Assembly (NCBI GenBank): GCA_017469845.1
Contig: JAFUFP010000004.1
Coordinates: 1 to 64,000 of the forward strand
Direction of reading: 5' to 3'
Length of the DNA stretch: 64,000 nucleotides
DNA from: Bacteroidales bacterium
GTDB lineage: Bacteria; Bacteroidota; Bacteroidia; Bacteroidales; UBA932
Shown here: piece after piece, positions 34,846 through 43,097 of the stretch
Layout of the letters: each line of letters begins with the position of its first letter
Position numbering within the stretch: position 1 is the stretch's first letter
Notes under the pieces: model-generated
Seen by the model: the letters and a program-made list of their open reading frames with translations, nothing else
What the model was told of the DNA's origin: nothing
Database searches by the model: none
Translations under genes and position numbers: made by a program

Positions 34846-35925
34846 ATGGCATTCGAGGGGATAATAGGAAACGATGACCTCAAACGGGCCCTTTCCGGCA
34901 TGATAGCCGGAAACAGGGTTCCGCATGCCATGATGCTTTATGAAAACGAGGGATGCGGAGCTCTGGCCATCGTGATGGAGTTTCTCAAGGAGCTCAACAA
35001 AGGGCATCACCCCGATGTCCATTACACTTTCCCGATAACCTCCGGAACGAAAGTCAAGGGCGAAGTGAAGAACCTTGTCTGCGACATGTTCCTGCAGCTG
35101 TGGCTGGAACTTGCCGGCAAGAACCCTTATTTCCTCGAGAGCGAATTGTCGGAAGCCCTGGGTTTCGAGAAGAAGAAGGGTCTCATTGCCGTCGCGGAAG
35201 GCAAGGCCATAATCCAGAAGCTTTCCCTGACGAGCCTCTCGGACGGATACCGTAGCATCGTGATATGGCTTCCCGAGAGGATGAATGCCGAAACCGCCAA
35301 CAAGCTTCTCAAGGCCATAGAGGAGCCCGCTACCAACGATCTTTTCATCCTCATAACCCATTCCCCGTCATCGGTACTCCAGACGATTTCCTCGAGATGC
35401 CAGGCCCTGAGGGTCCTTCCCCTGTCGAAGGAAGAGGTTTGCCGTACGCTGGAGCAGCGGTTCGGATATTCCCACGAAGACGCCTCTTTCGCCGCGGCCT
35501 TCAGTTCGGGAAGTGTGGGAGAAGCCCTTTATGCCCTCTCCAGGAGGGAGGAAACCTCGGCGACGAGGGAACTTTTCTTCACTCTGATGGAGAACATCGT
35601 ATCGAGGGATTATCTGGCCACACTCGAAACCGGAGACGTCATAGCGTCAATGGATTCGAGGGAAAAACAGAAAGCTTTTTGTAACTTTGCCGGAGAATGT
35701 ATCCGGAAGATATTCATGCTGCAGCAGGGTTTGGAGGAAATCTCCGGAATCATGCCGCAGGAGCGGGATTTCTACGTGGAGATGGCCGGAAAATGCGGCC
35801 GTTCCTTCTGCCGTTCATCCCTTGATATCATCGGGAGAGCTGCCCAGAGGCTTGAACGCAACGTGGGTCAGAAGATCATATTCTGCAACATGGTCTCGAG
35901 GATGTTCGGCAGCGTCAGACAATAG
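34846..35925 (+). CDS. holB: DNA polymerase III delta' subunit-like protein
   Basis: The 359-residue protein has the clamp-loader AAA+ fold: IIGNDDLKRALSGMIAGNRV, HAMMLYENEGCGALAIVMEF (degenerate P-loop lacking the Lys-Thr, as in delta'), NAETANKLLKAIEEPATNDL and FILITHSPSSVLQTISSRCQ (sensor/SRC-type Arg motif). The C-terminal collar domain follows. It would work with DnaX and delta in loading the sliding clamp. It is placed between polyprenyl synthase and ricT, as in other Bacteroidetes. The start 6 bases after the preceding stop fits the operon. Confidence 0.9.
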   Translation: MAFEGIIGNDDLKRALSGMIAGNRVPHAMMLYENEGCGALAIVMEFLKELNKGHHPDVHYTFPITSGTKVKGEVKNLVCDMFLQLWLELAGKNPYFLESELSEALGFEKKKGLIAVAEGKAIIQKLSLTSLSDGYRSIVIWLPERMNAETANKLLKAIEEPATNDLFILITHSPSSVLQTISSRCQALRVLPLSKEEVCRTLEQRFGYSHEDASFAAAFSSGSVGEALYALSRREETSATRELFFTLMENIVSRDYLATLETGDVIASMDSREKQKAFCNFAGECIRKIFMLQQGLEEISGIMPQERDFYVEMAGKCGRSFCRSSLDIIGRAAQRLERNVGQKIIFCNMVSRMFGSVRQ

Positions 35926-35937
35926 ACAAACGACTCA

Positions 35938-37245
35938 ATGAACGAGAACGAAAACATACAATTCGATTGCAGCAGGGGCTGTACCGTCACCAGGAAGGAT
36001 AATGACGACCTGGTTTGCGTGTATCGTCAGGGATGCTGCAAACTCGAGGACTACGATTACCTCAAGGGTGTGAGGCAGGAGCAGTACTCCGACATATTCG
36101 AAGTCCGTTTCAAAAATACGAGGAAGGGATTCTACCGCAATGACTCCGGCCAGAGCATAAAGACCGGGGATCTCGTCATCGTCGAATCGATGACGGGCCA
36201 CGACCTGGGTATCGTCACACTCGAGGGACCGATCGTCGCCCGGCAGATGAAATGCAAGGGAATCGATCCGGATCCCAATCTCCTGAAGAAAATCTACCGC
36301 AAAGCCAAGCCCTACGACATCGAGAAATGGCAGGAGGCCATATCCCGTGAGCAGGATACGATGATCAGGGCGCGTCAGATCGCGGCCGAATTGGGTCTTG
36401 AGATGAAGATCGGTGATGTCGAGTTCCAGGGGGACGCGACCAAAGCCATCTTCTACTACATCGCCGAAGGCAGGGTTGACTTCAGGGAACTGATCAAGGT
36501 GTTCGCCGAGGAGTTCCGCATCAGGATCGAGATGAAGCAGATCGGAGCCCGTCAGGAAGCCGGCCTCATCGGCGGTCTGGGAGTATGCGGCAGGGAACTG
36601 TGTTGCGCCAATTACATCACTTCGTTCAAGTCCATTTCCACTTCCGCGGCCCGTTGCCAGGACCTTTCCCTCAATCCGCAGAAACTTGCCGGACAGTGCG
36701 GAAAGCTCAAATGCTGCCTCAATTACGAAGTCGCCAATTATCTTGATGCGCAGTCCCGCATCCCCAAGGTCCAGGAACCTCTGGAGTTCGAGGACGGATT
36801 GGCGTATCTCGTGAAAACCGATATTCTCCAGGAGAAGATGTATTTCTCCTACGAGAAGGGATCTCTCGCCAACATGTATCCTCTGGACGCTTCGGAAGTC
36901 ATTGAGATACAGAAGATGAACCGTAACGGAATCCGTCCGGAGTCGCTCAAGATGGAGGAAGCCGTCGACGCTCCGGAATTCATCTCCGCCGTAGGTGACG
37001 ACAGCATAACCCGTTTCGACAAACCGAAGAAGAAAAAGAAGAAATCCTCCAAGGGCAAGTCCGACCAGAATGCGCAGGGACAGGCCCAGAAACCTGCCCA
37101 GAACGAAGGACAGAACGCCCCCAAGCAGGAAGGACAGCCCAAACCCAAACAGGGCGGGCAGGGACAGGGCGGAAAGCGTCAGCAGGGCAACAACAAGGGT
37201 AAACGTCCCGCGGGAGGCGGCCAGGGAAACAATCGGGCCCAATGA
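35938..37245 (+). CDS. ricT: PSP1/RicT-family protein
   Basis: The 435-residue protein has a PSP1 domain at about residues 95-300. Its cysteine clusters are GLIGGLGVCGRELCCANYIT and KLAGQCGKLKCCLNYEVANY, the CGRELCC/CxxLKCCL signature that can hold an Fe-S cluster in the Ric (YaaT-YlbF-YmcA) complex. In Bacillus this complex affects mRNA maturation; here the Bacteroidetes form keeps only RicT. From residue 350 a basic low-complexity tail (Lys run, then Gly/Gln/Asn/Pro) suggests RNA or protein binding. Its last four bases overlap the gldH-like start. Confidence 0.9.
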   Translation: MNENENIQFDCSRGCTVTRKDNDDLVCVYRQGCCKLEDYDYLKGVRQEQYSDIFEVRFKNTRKGFYRNDSGQSIKTGDLVIVESMTGHDLGIVTLEGPIVARQMKCKGIDPDPNLLKKIYRKAKPYDIEKWQEAISREQDTMIRARQIAAELGLEMKIGDVEFQGDATKAIFYYIAEGRVDFRELIKVFAEEFRIRIEMKQIGARQEAGLIGGLGVCGRELCCANYITSFKSISTSAARCQDLSLNPQKLAGQCGKLKCCLNYEVANYLDAQSRIPKVQEPLEFEDGLAYLVKTDILQEKMYFSYEKGSLANMYPLDASEVIEIQKMNRNGIRPESLKMEEAVDAPEFISAVGDDSITRFDKPKKKKKKSSKGKSDQNAQGQAQKPAQNEGQNAPKQEGQPKPKQGGQGQGGKRQQGNNKGKRPAGGGQGNNRAQ

Positions 37246-37697
37246 TGTTCCGCAGGATCATACTTTCCGTTATCGCCTCTCTTCCGCTCGTCTTCTCGTG
37301 TTCCCGACCCCAGTCTTCGGAACATTTCGTGAGGACGGAGAACGCCGACGAGTCGGGAGCGTACCGGTTCACGTTGGATTTCCCGGAGGGGGAAGTCTAC
37401 GATTTGGACCTGTATGTGAACATGGATTGCGGCAACCTCAAGTTCGCCCAATTTTCGGGAATCGGAGTTTCCGCGCTTTGGGAATCTCCCGAAGGTGAGA
37501 AATATTCTGAAGAGGTTTTCATCGGGAGGGAATATCTTGATGCCGGATCATTTTACGGGAAAAGGGTAGTCGCGCCATACAGGGAGGACCTTTCCATGGA
37601 TCCTCCGGGGGAATGGACACTTTCACTGAGTATGGACAAGGAGGCGATAGAGACCTTCGGAGTTACAGGTATAGGCATAAGGGCAACCAGAAAATAG
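37242..37697 (+). CDS. GldH-like lipoprotein
   Basis: The 151-residue protein has a lipoprotein signal (MFRRIILSVIASLPLVFSCS). The mature domain has one beta-sandwich-like unit: FTLDFPEGEVYDLDLYVNMD, GIGVSALWESPEGEKYSEEV, then GEWTLSLSMDKEAIETFGVT, GIGIRATRK. The order ricT-gldH-trmB matches Bacteroidetes genomes where the middle gene is annotated gliding motility lipoprotein GldH, and the C-terminal GIGIR matches the end of that family. The central part is shortened and divergent. In non-gliding relatives the role is unknown. Confidence 0.6.
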   Translation: MMFRRIILSVIASLPLVFSCSRPQSSEHFVRTENADESGAYRFTLDFPEGEVYDLDLYVNMDCGNLKFAQFSGIGVSALWESPEGEKYSEEVFIGREYLDAGSFYGKRVVAPYREDLSMDPPGEWTLSLSMDKEAIETFGVTGIGIRATRK

Positions 37698-37699
37698 AG

Positions 37700-38527
37700 A
37701 TGGGACACGGGAAATTAAGAAAATTCAAGGAGAACGAGACTTTCGGATGTCTTCTCCAACCCCAGACGGGAGATGTGCTTGACGCCGCTCCCGGAGAGGG
37801 CTTCATCCTCAAGGATCACCCGATAAAGGGGAAGTGGAACTCCGAAATGTTCAAAGGGGAACGTCCCATCGTCCTCGAGTTGGGATGCGGCAAGGGGGAG
37901 TATACAATAGACCTTGCCCTGCGTAATCCTTCCTTCAATTACATAGGGGTCGACATCAAAGGTGCGAGACTTTGGAAGGGAGCCAAGTACGCGACGGAGC
38001 ACAATCTTCCGAATGTGGCTTTCCTCAGGACCAGGATCGAATTCATCGAGGCGTTCTTCGCACCGGGGGAGGTTTCCGAAATATGGCTCACATTCTCGGA
38101 TCCCCAGCTCAAGAGCGAGAACAACCGCCTCACCTCCCCGCGTTTCCTGGAGAGGTACTCAAAGTTCCTGCGCCCGGGAGGAATAATCCACCTGAAGACC
38201 GACAGCATGTTCCTTCACCAGTACAGCAAGGCGGTCGCCAAGGCCAGCGGTCTGAATATCATAGCCTGTGCGGAAGATCTCTACGGGGAAGACAGGGAGA
38301 AGATATATTCTTCATCCGCCGTATCCGTTATGGGGAAAGATGCCGTTGACGCGCTGTTCTCGGTCCAGACGTATTACGAGAAAATGTTCCTCAAGCAGGG
38401 GCTCAAGATAACTTATCTGAGCTTCACCCTCGACCATGACGGTCCTTTCGTATATCCGGAGGATTTCGATTCGGATTACTGGAGAAAGAAGGAATCGCCC
38501 CGAAAGACTTTCGGCATCCAGGTATAG
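37700..38527 (+). CDS. trmB: tRNA (guanine-N7)-methyltransferase TrmB
   Basis: The 275-residue protein starts MGHGKLRKFKENETFGCLLQ. Motifs are VLELGCGKGEYTIDLALRNP (SAM-binding motif I), YIGVDIKGARLWKGAKYATE, and WLTFSDPQLKSENNRLTSPR, the TrmB W-FPDPxxK-type region (here SDPQLKS), followed by FLRPGGIIHLKTDS. It methylates G46 of tRNA. ATG 37700 is used, two bases after the gldH-like stop; a longer frame would overlap that gene by 85 bases. The C-terminal 60 residues extend beyond the core. Confidence 0.92.
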   Translation: MGHGKLRKFKENETFGCLLQPQTGDVLDAAPGEGFILKDHPIKGKWNSEMFKGERPIVLELGCGKGEYTIDLALRNPSFNYIGVDIKGARLWKGAKYATEHNLPNVAFLRTRIEFIEAFFAPGEVSEIWLTFSDPQLKSENNRLTSPRFLERYSKFLRPGGIIHLKTDSMFLHQYSKAVAKASGLNIIACAEDLYGEDREKIYSSSAVSVMGKDAVDALFSVQTYYEKMFLKQGLKITYLSFTLDHDGPFVYPEDFDSDYWRKKESPRKTFGIQV

Positions 38528-38544
38528 TTTTCCCGGTATCGGGC

Positions 38545-39540
38545 TTATCCGAGGGATTTGGGATCGACCCAGTGTATCTTGTACCCCTTGTTCTCCATTC
38601 CCCTGAACCAGGTCATCTGCCTTTTCGCGAACTGGTGGATGGCGTTCCCCAGAAGAACCTTCATCTCGTCAAGTGAGATGATACCCAGCACATGTTGGGT
38701 GATGAACTTGTATTCAAGGCCGTAGTACATGAGGTCTTCGGGACTTATGTGCACTTCGCTCAGGAGTCTTTTCACCTCCTCTATCATCCCCTCGTCTATT
38801 CTGGCGTCAAGACGCGCGTCTATGCGGCGTATCCTTTCTTCACGACTGACGAGCGTTCCGATGAAATATACCTTCTTCGGAAGGAATCCGGGGTCCTCGA
38901 CCGGATGGGTTTTCCTGTATTCGGCAACTTCGAGGGCGCGGATGATCCGTCTTTTGGATTGGAGAGTCCCTTCTGTCACATCGGGAGACTCGGCCAGAAG
39001 GCGGTGACGGAGAACGTTTATGTCCTCTTTTTCAAGTCTCTCACGATATTCGGGGTCTGCCGGAAGTTCGGGAAGGATGTATCCGCAGGTCGCCGCCTCT
39101 ATGTAGAGACCGCTGCCCCCGCAAAGAACGGGAACTCCGCCCCTTGACACGATATCTTTGTACACCCTCTCGAAATCGCGCTGGTATTCGTAGATGTTGT
39201 AGCGGCTTCCCGCCGGAGCGATGTCAATGAGATGGTAGGGGATTTCACAGTACTCGGAGAGATCTTTCCCCGTTCCGATGTCCATGCCCCTATATACCTG
39301 CCTTGAATCCGCGGAGATTATTTCCGCCACGTCCGCTCCTTTAAGGGAGTTGATCGCCCTGCAAAGCTTCACGGCGTACGCCGTCTTTCCGGAAGCAGTC
39401 GGCCCCAGAACACAGACAAGGTCGATTTCGCCCTTGTCGTAGAGGGAGAGGATGTCACTGACGCTGATGGACTCGGGATCGGGAAGTTCCGCCATGGGGG
39501 GAACACCTGTAACTTTCTTTTCAGTTGGCGATTTCTTCAT
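38545..39540 (-). CDS. miaA: tRNA dimethylallyltransferase
   Basis: The 331-residue MiaA has the P-loop VCVLGPTASGKTAYAVKLCR, DSRQVYRGMDIGTGK (conserved Asp and prenyl-donor residues), YHLIDIAPAGSRYNIYEYQR, GGSGLYIEAATCGY, and C-terminal NAIHQFAKRQMTWFRGMENK. It transfers dimethylallyl to A37 of tRNAs reading UNN codons. An N-terminal stretch of about 40 residues precedes the P-loop; ATG 39540 fits the promoter at 39562-39569, though Met16 is an alternative start. It is divergent from smpB. Confidence 0.95.
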   Translation of the reverse strand: MKKSPTEKKVTGVPPMAELPDPESISVSDILSLYDKGEIDLVCVLGPTASGKTAYAVKLCRAINSLKGADVAEIISADSRQVYRGMDIGTGKDLSEYCEIPYHLIDIAPAGSRYNIYEYQRDFERVYKDIVSRGGVPVLCGGSGLYIEAATCGYILPELPADPEYRERLEKEDINVLRHRLLAESPDVTEGTLQSKRRIIRALEVAEYRKTHPVEDPGFLPKKVYFIGTLVSREERIRRIDARLDARIDEGMIEEVKRLLSEVHISPEDLMYYGLEYKFITQHVLGIISLDEMKVLLGNAIHQFAKRQMTWFRGMENKGYKIHWVDPKSLG

Positions 39541-39561
39541 GGAAGGGGAGCGTTATTTTCA

Positions 39562-39588
39562 CAAAATTACGAAATTTGAGTATATTTG
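39562..39588. promoter_or_regulatory. Divergent promoters of miaA and smpB
   Basis: TAATTTTG on the minus strand (39569-39562) reads toward miaA, 22 bases from its ATG. TATATTTG on the plus strand (39581-39588) reads toward smpB, 36 bases from its ATG. Only 11 bases separate the boxes. Confidence 0.6.
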
Positions 39589-39623
39589 CAGCCCTTTAAG
39601 GGGACAGAAACTTTTTACCGGAC

Positions 39624-40082
39624 ATGCCGAAAGCCAAAAGCAAAATACAGATCAGCAACCGCAGGGCCTCATTCGACTATGAGTTCCTGGAGACTTTCAC
39701 GGCCGGTATCGTCCTTGTCGGTACTGAGATCAAATCCATTCGTGCGGGTAAAGTTTCACTGGTGGATTCATACTGCTATTTCGACCAGAAGGGACAGCTC
39801 TATGTCAAGGGCATGAATATCGCCCAGTATTTCTGGGGCTCTTGGGGACAGCATGAACCGGTAAGGGACCGTAAACTTCTTCTTACAAAACGGGAATTGA
39901 GGCATCTGAGGCAAAGCGTCAAACTGAAAGGTCTTACGATAATCGCCGTTAAGATGTTCATCTCCGAAAACGGTTACGCCAAACTTGTCATCGCGCTCGC
40001 AAAGGGTAAGAAAGAGTATGACAAGCGGCAGTCGATCAAGGAAAAAGATATAAAAAGGGAGCTCGGAAACAAGTATCATTGA
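39624..40082 (+). CDS. smpB: SsrA-binding protein SmpB
   Basis: The 152-residue SmpB has [40 protein letters not shown] (conserved core), [40 protein letters not shown] and the basic tail [20 protein letters not shown]. With tmRNA it rescues stalled ribosomes. The gene's last 17 bases plus its terminator recur 5.6 kb downstream (45679-45715), marking smpB as the left boundary of an inserted cassette. The reading frame itself is intact. Confidence 0.97.
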   Translation: MPKAKSKIQISNRRASFDYEFLETFTAGIVLVGTEIKSIRAGKVSLVDSYCYFDQKGQLYVKGMNIAQYFWGSWGQHEPVRDRKLLLTKRELRHLRQSVKLKGLTIIAVKMFISENGYAKLVIALAKGKKEYDKRQSIKEKDIKRELGNKYH

Positions 40083-40102
40083 TACGTTCCGGCTCCCTTT
40101 TT
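40052..40102 (+). terminator. smpB terminator, formed partly by coding sequence
   Basis: The left arm (40052-40066, within codons for KRELG) pairs with 40089-40102, giving a stem of about 14 bp with one bulged T and ending in five T residues. A small inner palindrome GTATC-ATT-GATAC covers the stop codon. Confidence 0.75.
40066..40102 (+). repeat. Left copy of 37-bp direct repeat (smpB 3' end)
   Basis: It is identical over 37 bases to 45679-45715. It spans the last codons (NKYH), the stop and the right arm of the terminator. Similarity continues weakly to the left (GGGAGC shared). The repeats bracket four AT-rich genes. Confidence 0.85.
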
Positions 40103-40149
40103 ACCATGATATGTCCTAAGTGTACTAATTCGGTAATTCCTTGAAAACC

Positions 40150-40180
40150 TTGCATAAGTCGCATGCGAATATTATTTTTG
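40150..40180 (+). promoter_or_regulatory. Promoter of the protease-receptor cassette
   Basis: TTG (40150-40152), a 20-base spacer and TATTTTTG (40173-40180) form a good -33/-7 pair 46 bases before ATG 40227. The cassette thus brings its own host-compatible promoter. Confidence 0.6.
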
Positions 40181-40226
40181 TGCTTACTATTTCCTTGGTG
40201 TTGTCCTGTCCCTAATTTTTTGCGCT

Positions 40227-42032
40227 ATGAGGAAGTTTTTTTTGCTTGTATTACCCGTATTTGCTTGTATATCTTGCTTTAAGGAACCCGTTGCCGAAAT
40301 CTCAGGCGTTCTTGATGAAAGGATAACTTCTGATACGAAATCCTTTGCAAATCAAGTTGTCACTAAAGAAGACGCTTTAAAATTTGCTGAGAAAATAACA
40401 TCTTTGTACCCGGATAGATGGGTGGATATAAGCGACAAGGTTGTTCCGGCAAACACCGAAATCCGTTATAATCTTTTTGGCTATGAGTCAGAGATTGGTT
40501 TCAAAACAATACAATCACCTGATTATGATTCTTGGCTTTTACGTATTGAGTCAGATCCTCTGATAAATGGAGGAGGCCCGGCAATTCATATTTTCGTGAA
40601 TGCTTCGACCGGTATGGTTGAATATAAAGTATTGGAAGGCTCCGCTATCTATGATTGGGATGAATCCAGATACACGTTCTTAGGACCAAGCAATGGTGAG
40701 GTAGTACCGAGGAAGGAATCTCTACTTTCCTCAGGATATAACGCACCATCAAGAAGATGGGCCGTTTTAATTAACGGAGGAGGAGACAAATCCAAAAATT
40801 TCCAACGGTATTGGAATGATTGTCAGGAAGTTTATCTTGCTTTAACCCAAGCTCTCGGGTATTTGAAGAGCCATATTTATTGCCTATGTTCAGACGGAAC
40901 CAGTTCTTCTGACGACAGAAAAGTAGGCCCCGGTACATATGATAGTTCGCCCCTCGATTTTGATGGAGATGGAACAACTGACATACAGTATTCCGCAACC
41001 AAGGGGAATCTTCAGAGTGTTCTGGCTTCTGTGCGAAACAGTGCCGCATACGGGGATGAAGTACTCCTTTTTTTTACAGGGCACGGATCCAATCCTTACG
41101 GGGAATATGCAATGTGGGGAGGTTCTGTCATGGATTATAGCTTTTTGCAGACTGAATTGAACAAGTTCAGTGAATTTATCAAGATAGACGTTGTAATGGG
41201 TCAATGCGGAAGCGGTAAATTCACAATAGTCAATGGAAACAATATAACGGTTTCGGCAGCATGTAATTCGGACGAGGATTCCCACGCAAACGCAGTCTAC
41301 AATGGTTATGATTATTTTCTTCATTTCTGGACAGCTTCTCTTACAGCCTCTACCTCCGGGGCTATAAATCCTGACTTGGATGCCAATGGTTATCGCTCCA
41401 TAAGGGAAATGTTCCTTTATGCGCAGTCCAATGTTCAGAATTTGAGTCTCTTGGAAACGCCAAAATATCGTTCGCTAAAAACCTTGTTCGGATTCAGCCA
41501 TGATTTGCTGAATAACGAATTCTATCCGATGGTTACCGGTTCGGAGCACTTGTCAAACAATTATAATAATAACTATTCCTACTCCGGAATTCCTTCTTCA
41601 GCGGTTTCCACAGTTTCTTGGTCATCAACCGGTTATACGACTTTATTGTCATCGGATTCATCTTCTGCGATTGTCCGGGGGAATTTGACGTCAACTTCAG
41701 ATTTCGCATCATCTGTGGGATCTGTTATCGCAACTTTCACATATTATGGGGAAACATATGATGTTGTCAAGAACATTGTCTCGATTTGGAAACCGGGGAT
41801 GTACTCTGGTTTCCACCACATAACTGGTGGTGGCGGCGTTTATCATGTTACGGAATATCCTGGAGGTTATGGATATTATTGGCAAGTAGATAACTCTGCA
41901 TGGACAATACTCACCCAAGGCTCCAGTCAAGTTTATGTGCAAGAAGGATCGGCTTCCGGTCATGTCAATCTTATGGTTGGTTTTTTCGATCCTTTTGGAG
42001 AGATGATTATCGTCGAGGACAGTTTCAATTAG
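40227..42032 (+). CDS. Surface clan-CD (C13/caspase-like) cysteine protease with PepSY-like prodomain
   Basis: The 601-residue protein begins with a lipoprotein-type signal (MRKFFLLVLPVFACISC). Residues about 44-138 form a PepSY-like propeptide (VTKEDALKFAEKITSLYP ... DSWLLRIE ... IHIFVNASTGMVEYKV). The catalytic domain runs from RRWAVLINGGGDKSKNFQRY (178). His286 lies in VLLFFTGHGSNPYGE and Cys327 in KIDVVMGQCGSGKF, the His-then-Cys order of clan CD (legumain, gingipain, caspase). A DFDGDGTTDI calcium-type loop is at 244-253. The last 160 residues are Ser/Gly/Tyr-rich beta strands, perhaps a binding module. The genes after it encode a DUF4249 lipoprotein, a TonB receptor and a prodomain-like lipoprotein. 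Substrate unknown; exact peptidase family uncertain. Confidence 0.75.
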   Translation: MRKFFLLVLPVFACISCFKEPVAEISGVLDERITSDTKSFANQVVTKEDALKFAEKITSLYPDRWVDISDKVVPANTEIRYNLFGYESEIGFKTIQSPDYDSWLLRIESDPLINGGGPAIHIFVNASTGMVEYKVLEGSAIYDWDESRYTFLGPSNGEVVPRKESLLSSGYNAPSRRWAVLINGGGDKSKNFQRYWNDCQEVYLALTQALGYLKSHIYCLCSDGTSSSDDRKVGPGTYDSSPLDFDGDGTTDIQYSATKGNLQSVLASVRNSAAYGDEVLLFFTGHGSNPYGEYAMWGGSVMDYSFLQTELNKFSEFIKIDVVMGQCGSGKFTIVNGNNITVSAACNSDEDSHANAVYNGYDYFLHFWTASLTASTSGAINPDLDANGYRSIREMFLYAQSNVQNLSLLETPKYRSLKTLFGFSHDLLNNEFYPMVTGSEHLSNNYNNNYSYSGIPSSAVSTVSWSSTGYTTLLSSDSSSAIVRGNLTSTSDFASSVGSVIATFTYYGETYDVVKNIVSIWKPGMYSGFHHITGGGGVYHVTEYPGGYGYYWQVDNSAWTILTQGSSQVYVQEGSASGHVNLMVGFFDPFGEMIIVEDSFN

Positions 42033-42037
42033 TGCAA

Positions 42038-43060
42038 ATGTCGGAGAAGTTGAGATATCCTTTGTTTTTCTTATCCGTCATGATATTGATAGGTTCTTGT
42101 GTAGAGCCATTCATGGCGGAAACGGAAGAAGATATGCCAATTGTTGTGAGCTGCCTGATAATTCACAATCCCGAACAATCTGAGAGTGCACAGCATTTGG
42201 ATCTGTTCTATGCAAAGCCAAAAGGCGTTGGGGAAAACGTACCCATAGAAGATGCAAGTGTAAGATTGTTCGCTACGCAACAACAATACGAGTTCGCTCA
42301 TGTGGGAAACGGCCGTTGGGAGAGTACGGTCCCCGTCAAAACCAATGATCTGGACTCTTATGTTCTGAAAATCGATGTGCCTGGGCATGAGACGATAACG
42401 GCTAAGACCAGTGTACCTCATCCGTTCGAAATACTACCGGGGACATATATCCCCGGGACCATTGTCTTGAGCGATCATATCAAGAATGCTCATGGCGAGA
42501 GTTATTCTCCTTCCCATAAGTTGTGGATATTTGCCCATAAGGATGCTTCGCACAATGTCAGTTATCCGTATATGATCACTTCTAACGCATTTGCTGATGA
42601 CTTCAATGTGACATCCCTACGTTTTGGAGATGTTGATTATTCAGCAATTCCCGATGAAGATTATGCTTCTTTTTGGTCAATTAAAAGAGCTAAACAGAAC
42701 AATATTCCGGAGGCTCCTCTTCATGAGGGTGGCTTTATTCGCATAGATTTACCTGATAATTATGACAATTGTCTTGACCTTGATTCAAGGCACGGCCTTT
42801 ATTTGGGGTCTTCCTCTGAGTTCATGGTCGAGGCTGCACCATTGGAATGCAAAGGAAATAGAATTACGGGAGAAGAACATCTGTGTATTTTAGGTGTGTC
42901 CGATGAATATGACCGTTTTCTCAGGGAGGCTTTCAGCCATTGGGGAAAAATCAATCACGATCTTGCCTCATTGTACAGCTATGATAATATTTATACAAAT
43001 ATTCAAGGCGGTTTTGGGATATTCGGGGCATGTTGTATTGTGACCATGGATATTTATTGA
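42038..43060 (+). CDS. DUF4249 lipoprotein
   Basis: The 340-residue protein starts MSEKLRYPLFFLSVMILIGS with Cys at the lipobox (LIGSC). The mature part has an Ig-like N-terminal unit (MPIVVSCLIIHNPEQSESAQ, NVPIEDASVRLFATQQQYEF) and the family C-terminus INHDLASLYSYDNIYTNIQG then GFGIFGACC. DUF4249 proteins are Bacteroidetes-specific lipoproteins coded next to TonB receptors and believed to be surface partners, like SusD for SusC. ATG 42038 lies six bases after the protease stop, so the two are cotranscribed; a longer frame would run through the protease gene. Confidence 0.82.
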   Translation: MSEKLRYPLFFLSVMILIGSCVEPFMAETEEDMPIVVSCLIIHNPEQSESAQHLDLFYAKPKGVGENVPIEDASVRLFATQQQYEFAHVGNGRWESTVPVKTNDLDSYVLKIDVPGHETITAKTSVPHPFEILPGTYIPGTIVLSDHIKNAHGESYSPSHKLWIFAHKDASHNVSYPYMITSNAFADDFNVTSLRFGDVDYSAIPDEDYASFWSIKRAKQNNIPEAPLHEGGFIRIDLPDNYDNCLDLDSRHGLYLGSSSEFMVEAAPLECKGNRITGEEHLCILGVSDEYDRFLREAFSHWGKINHDLASLYSYDNIYTNIQGGFGIFGACCIVTMDIY

Positions 43061-43097
43061 TAAACGGCGCCATCCAAAGCTTGTCAATATCTGTCAT

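Noticed and set aside
35935..37242. Minus-strand frame of 435 codons exactly opposite ricT
   Set aside because: Its full-length openness is a by-product of ricT codon bias; the product is a low-complexity Leu/Gly-rich sequence with no motif.
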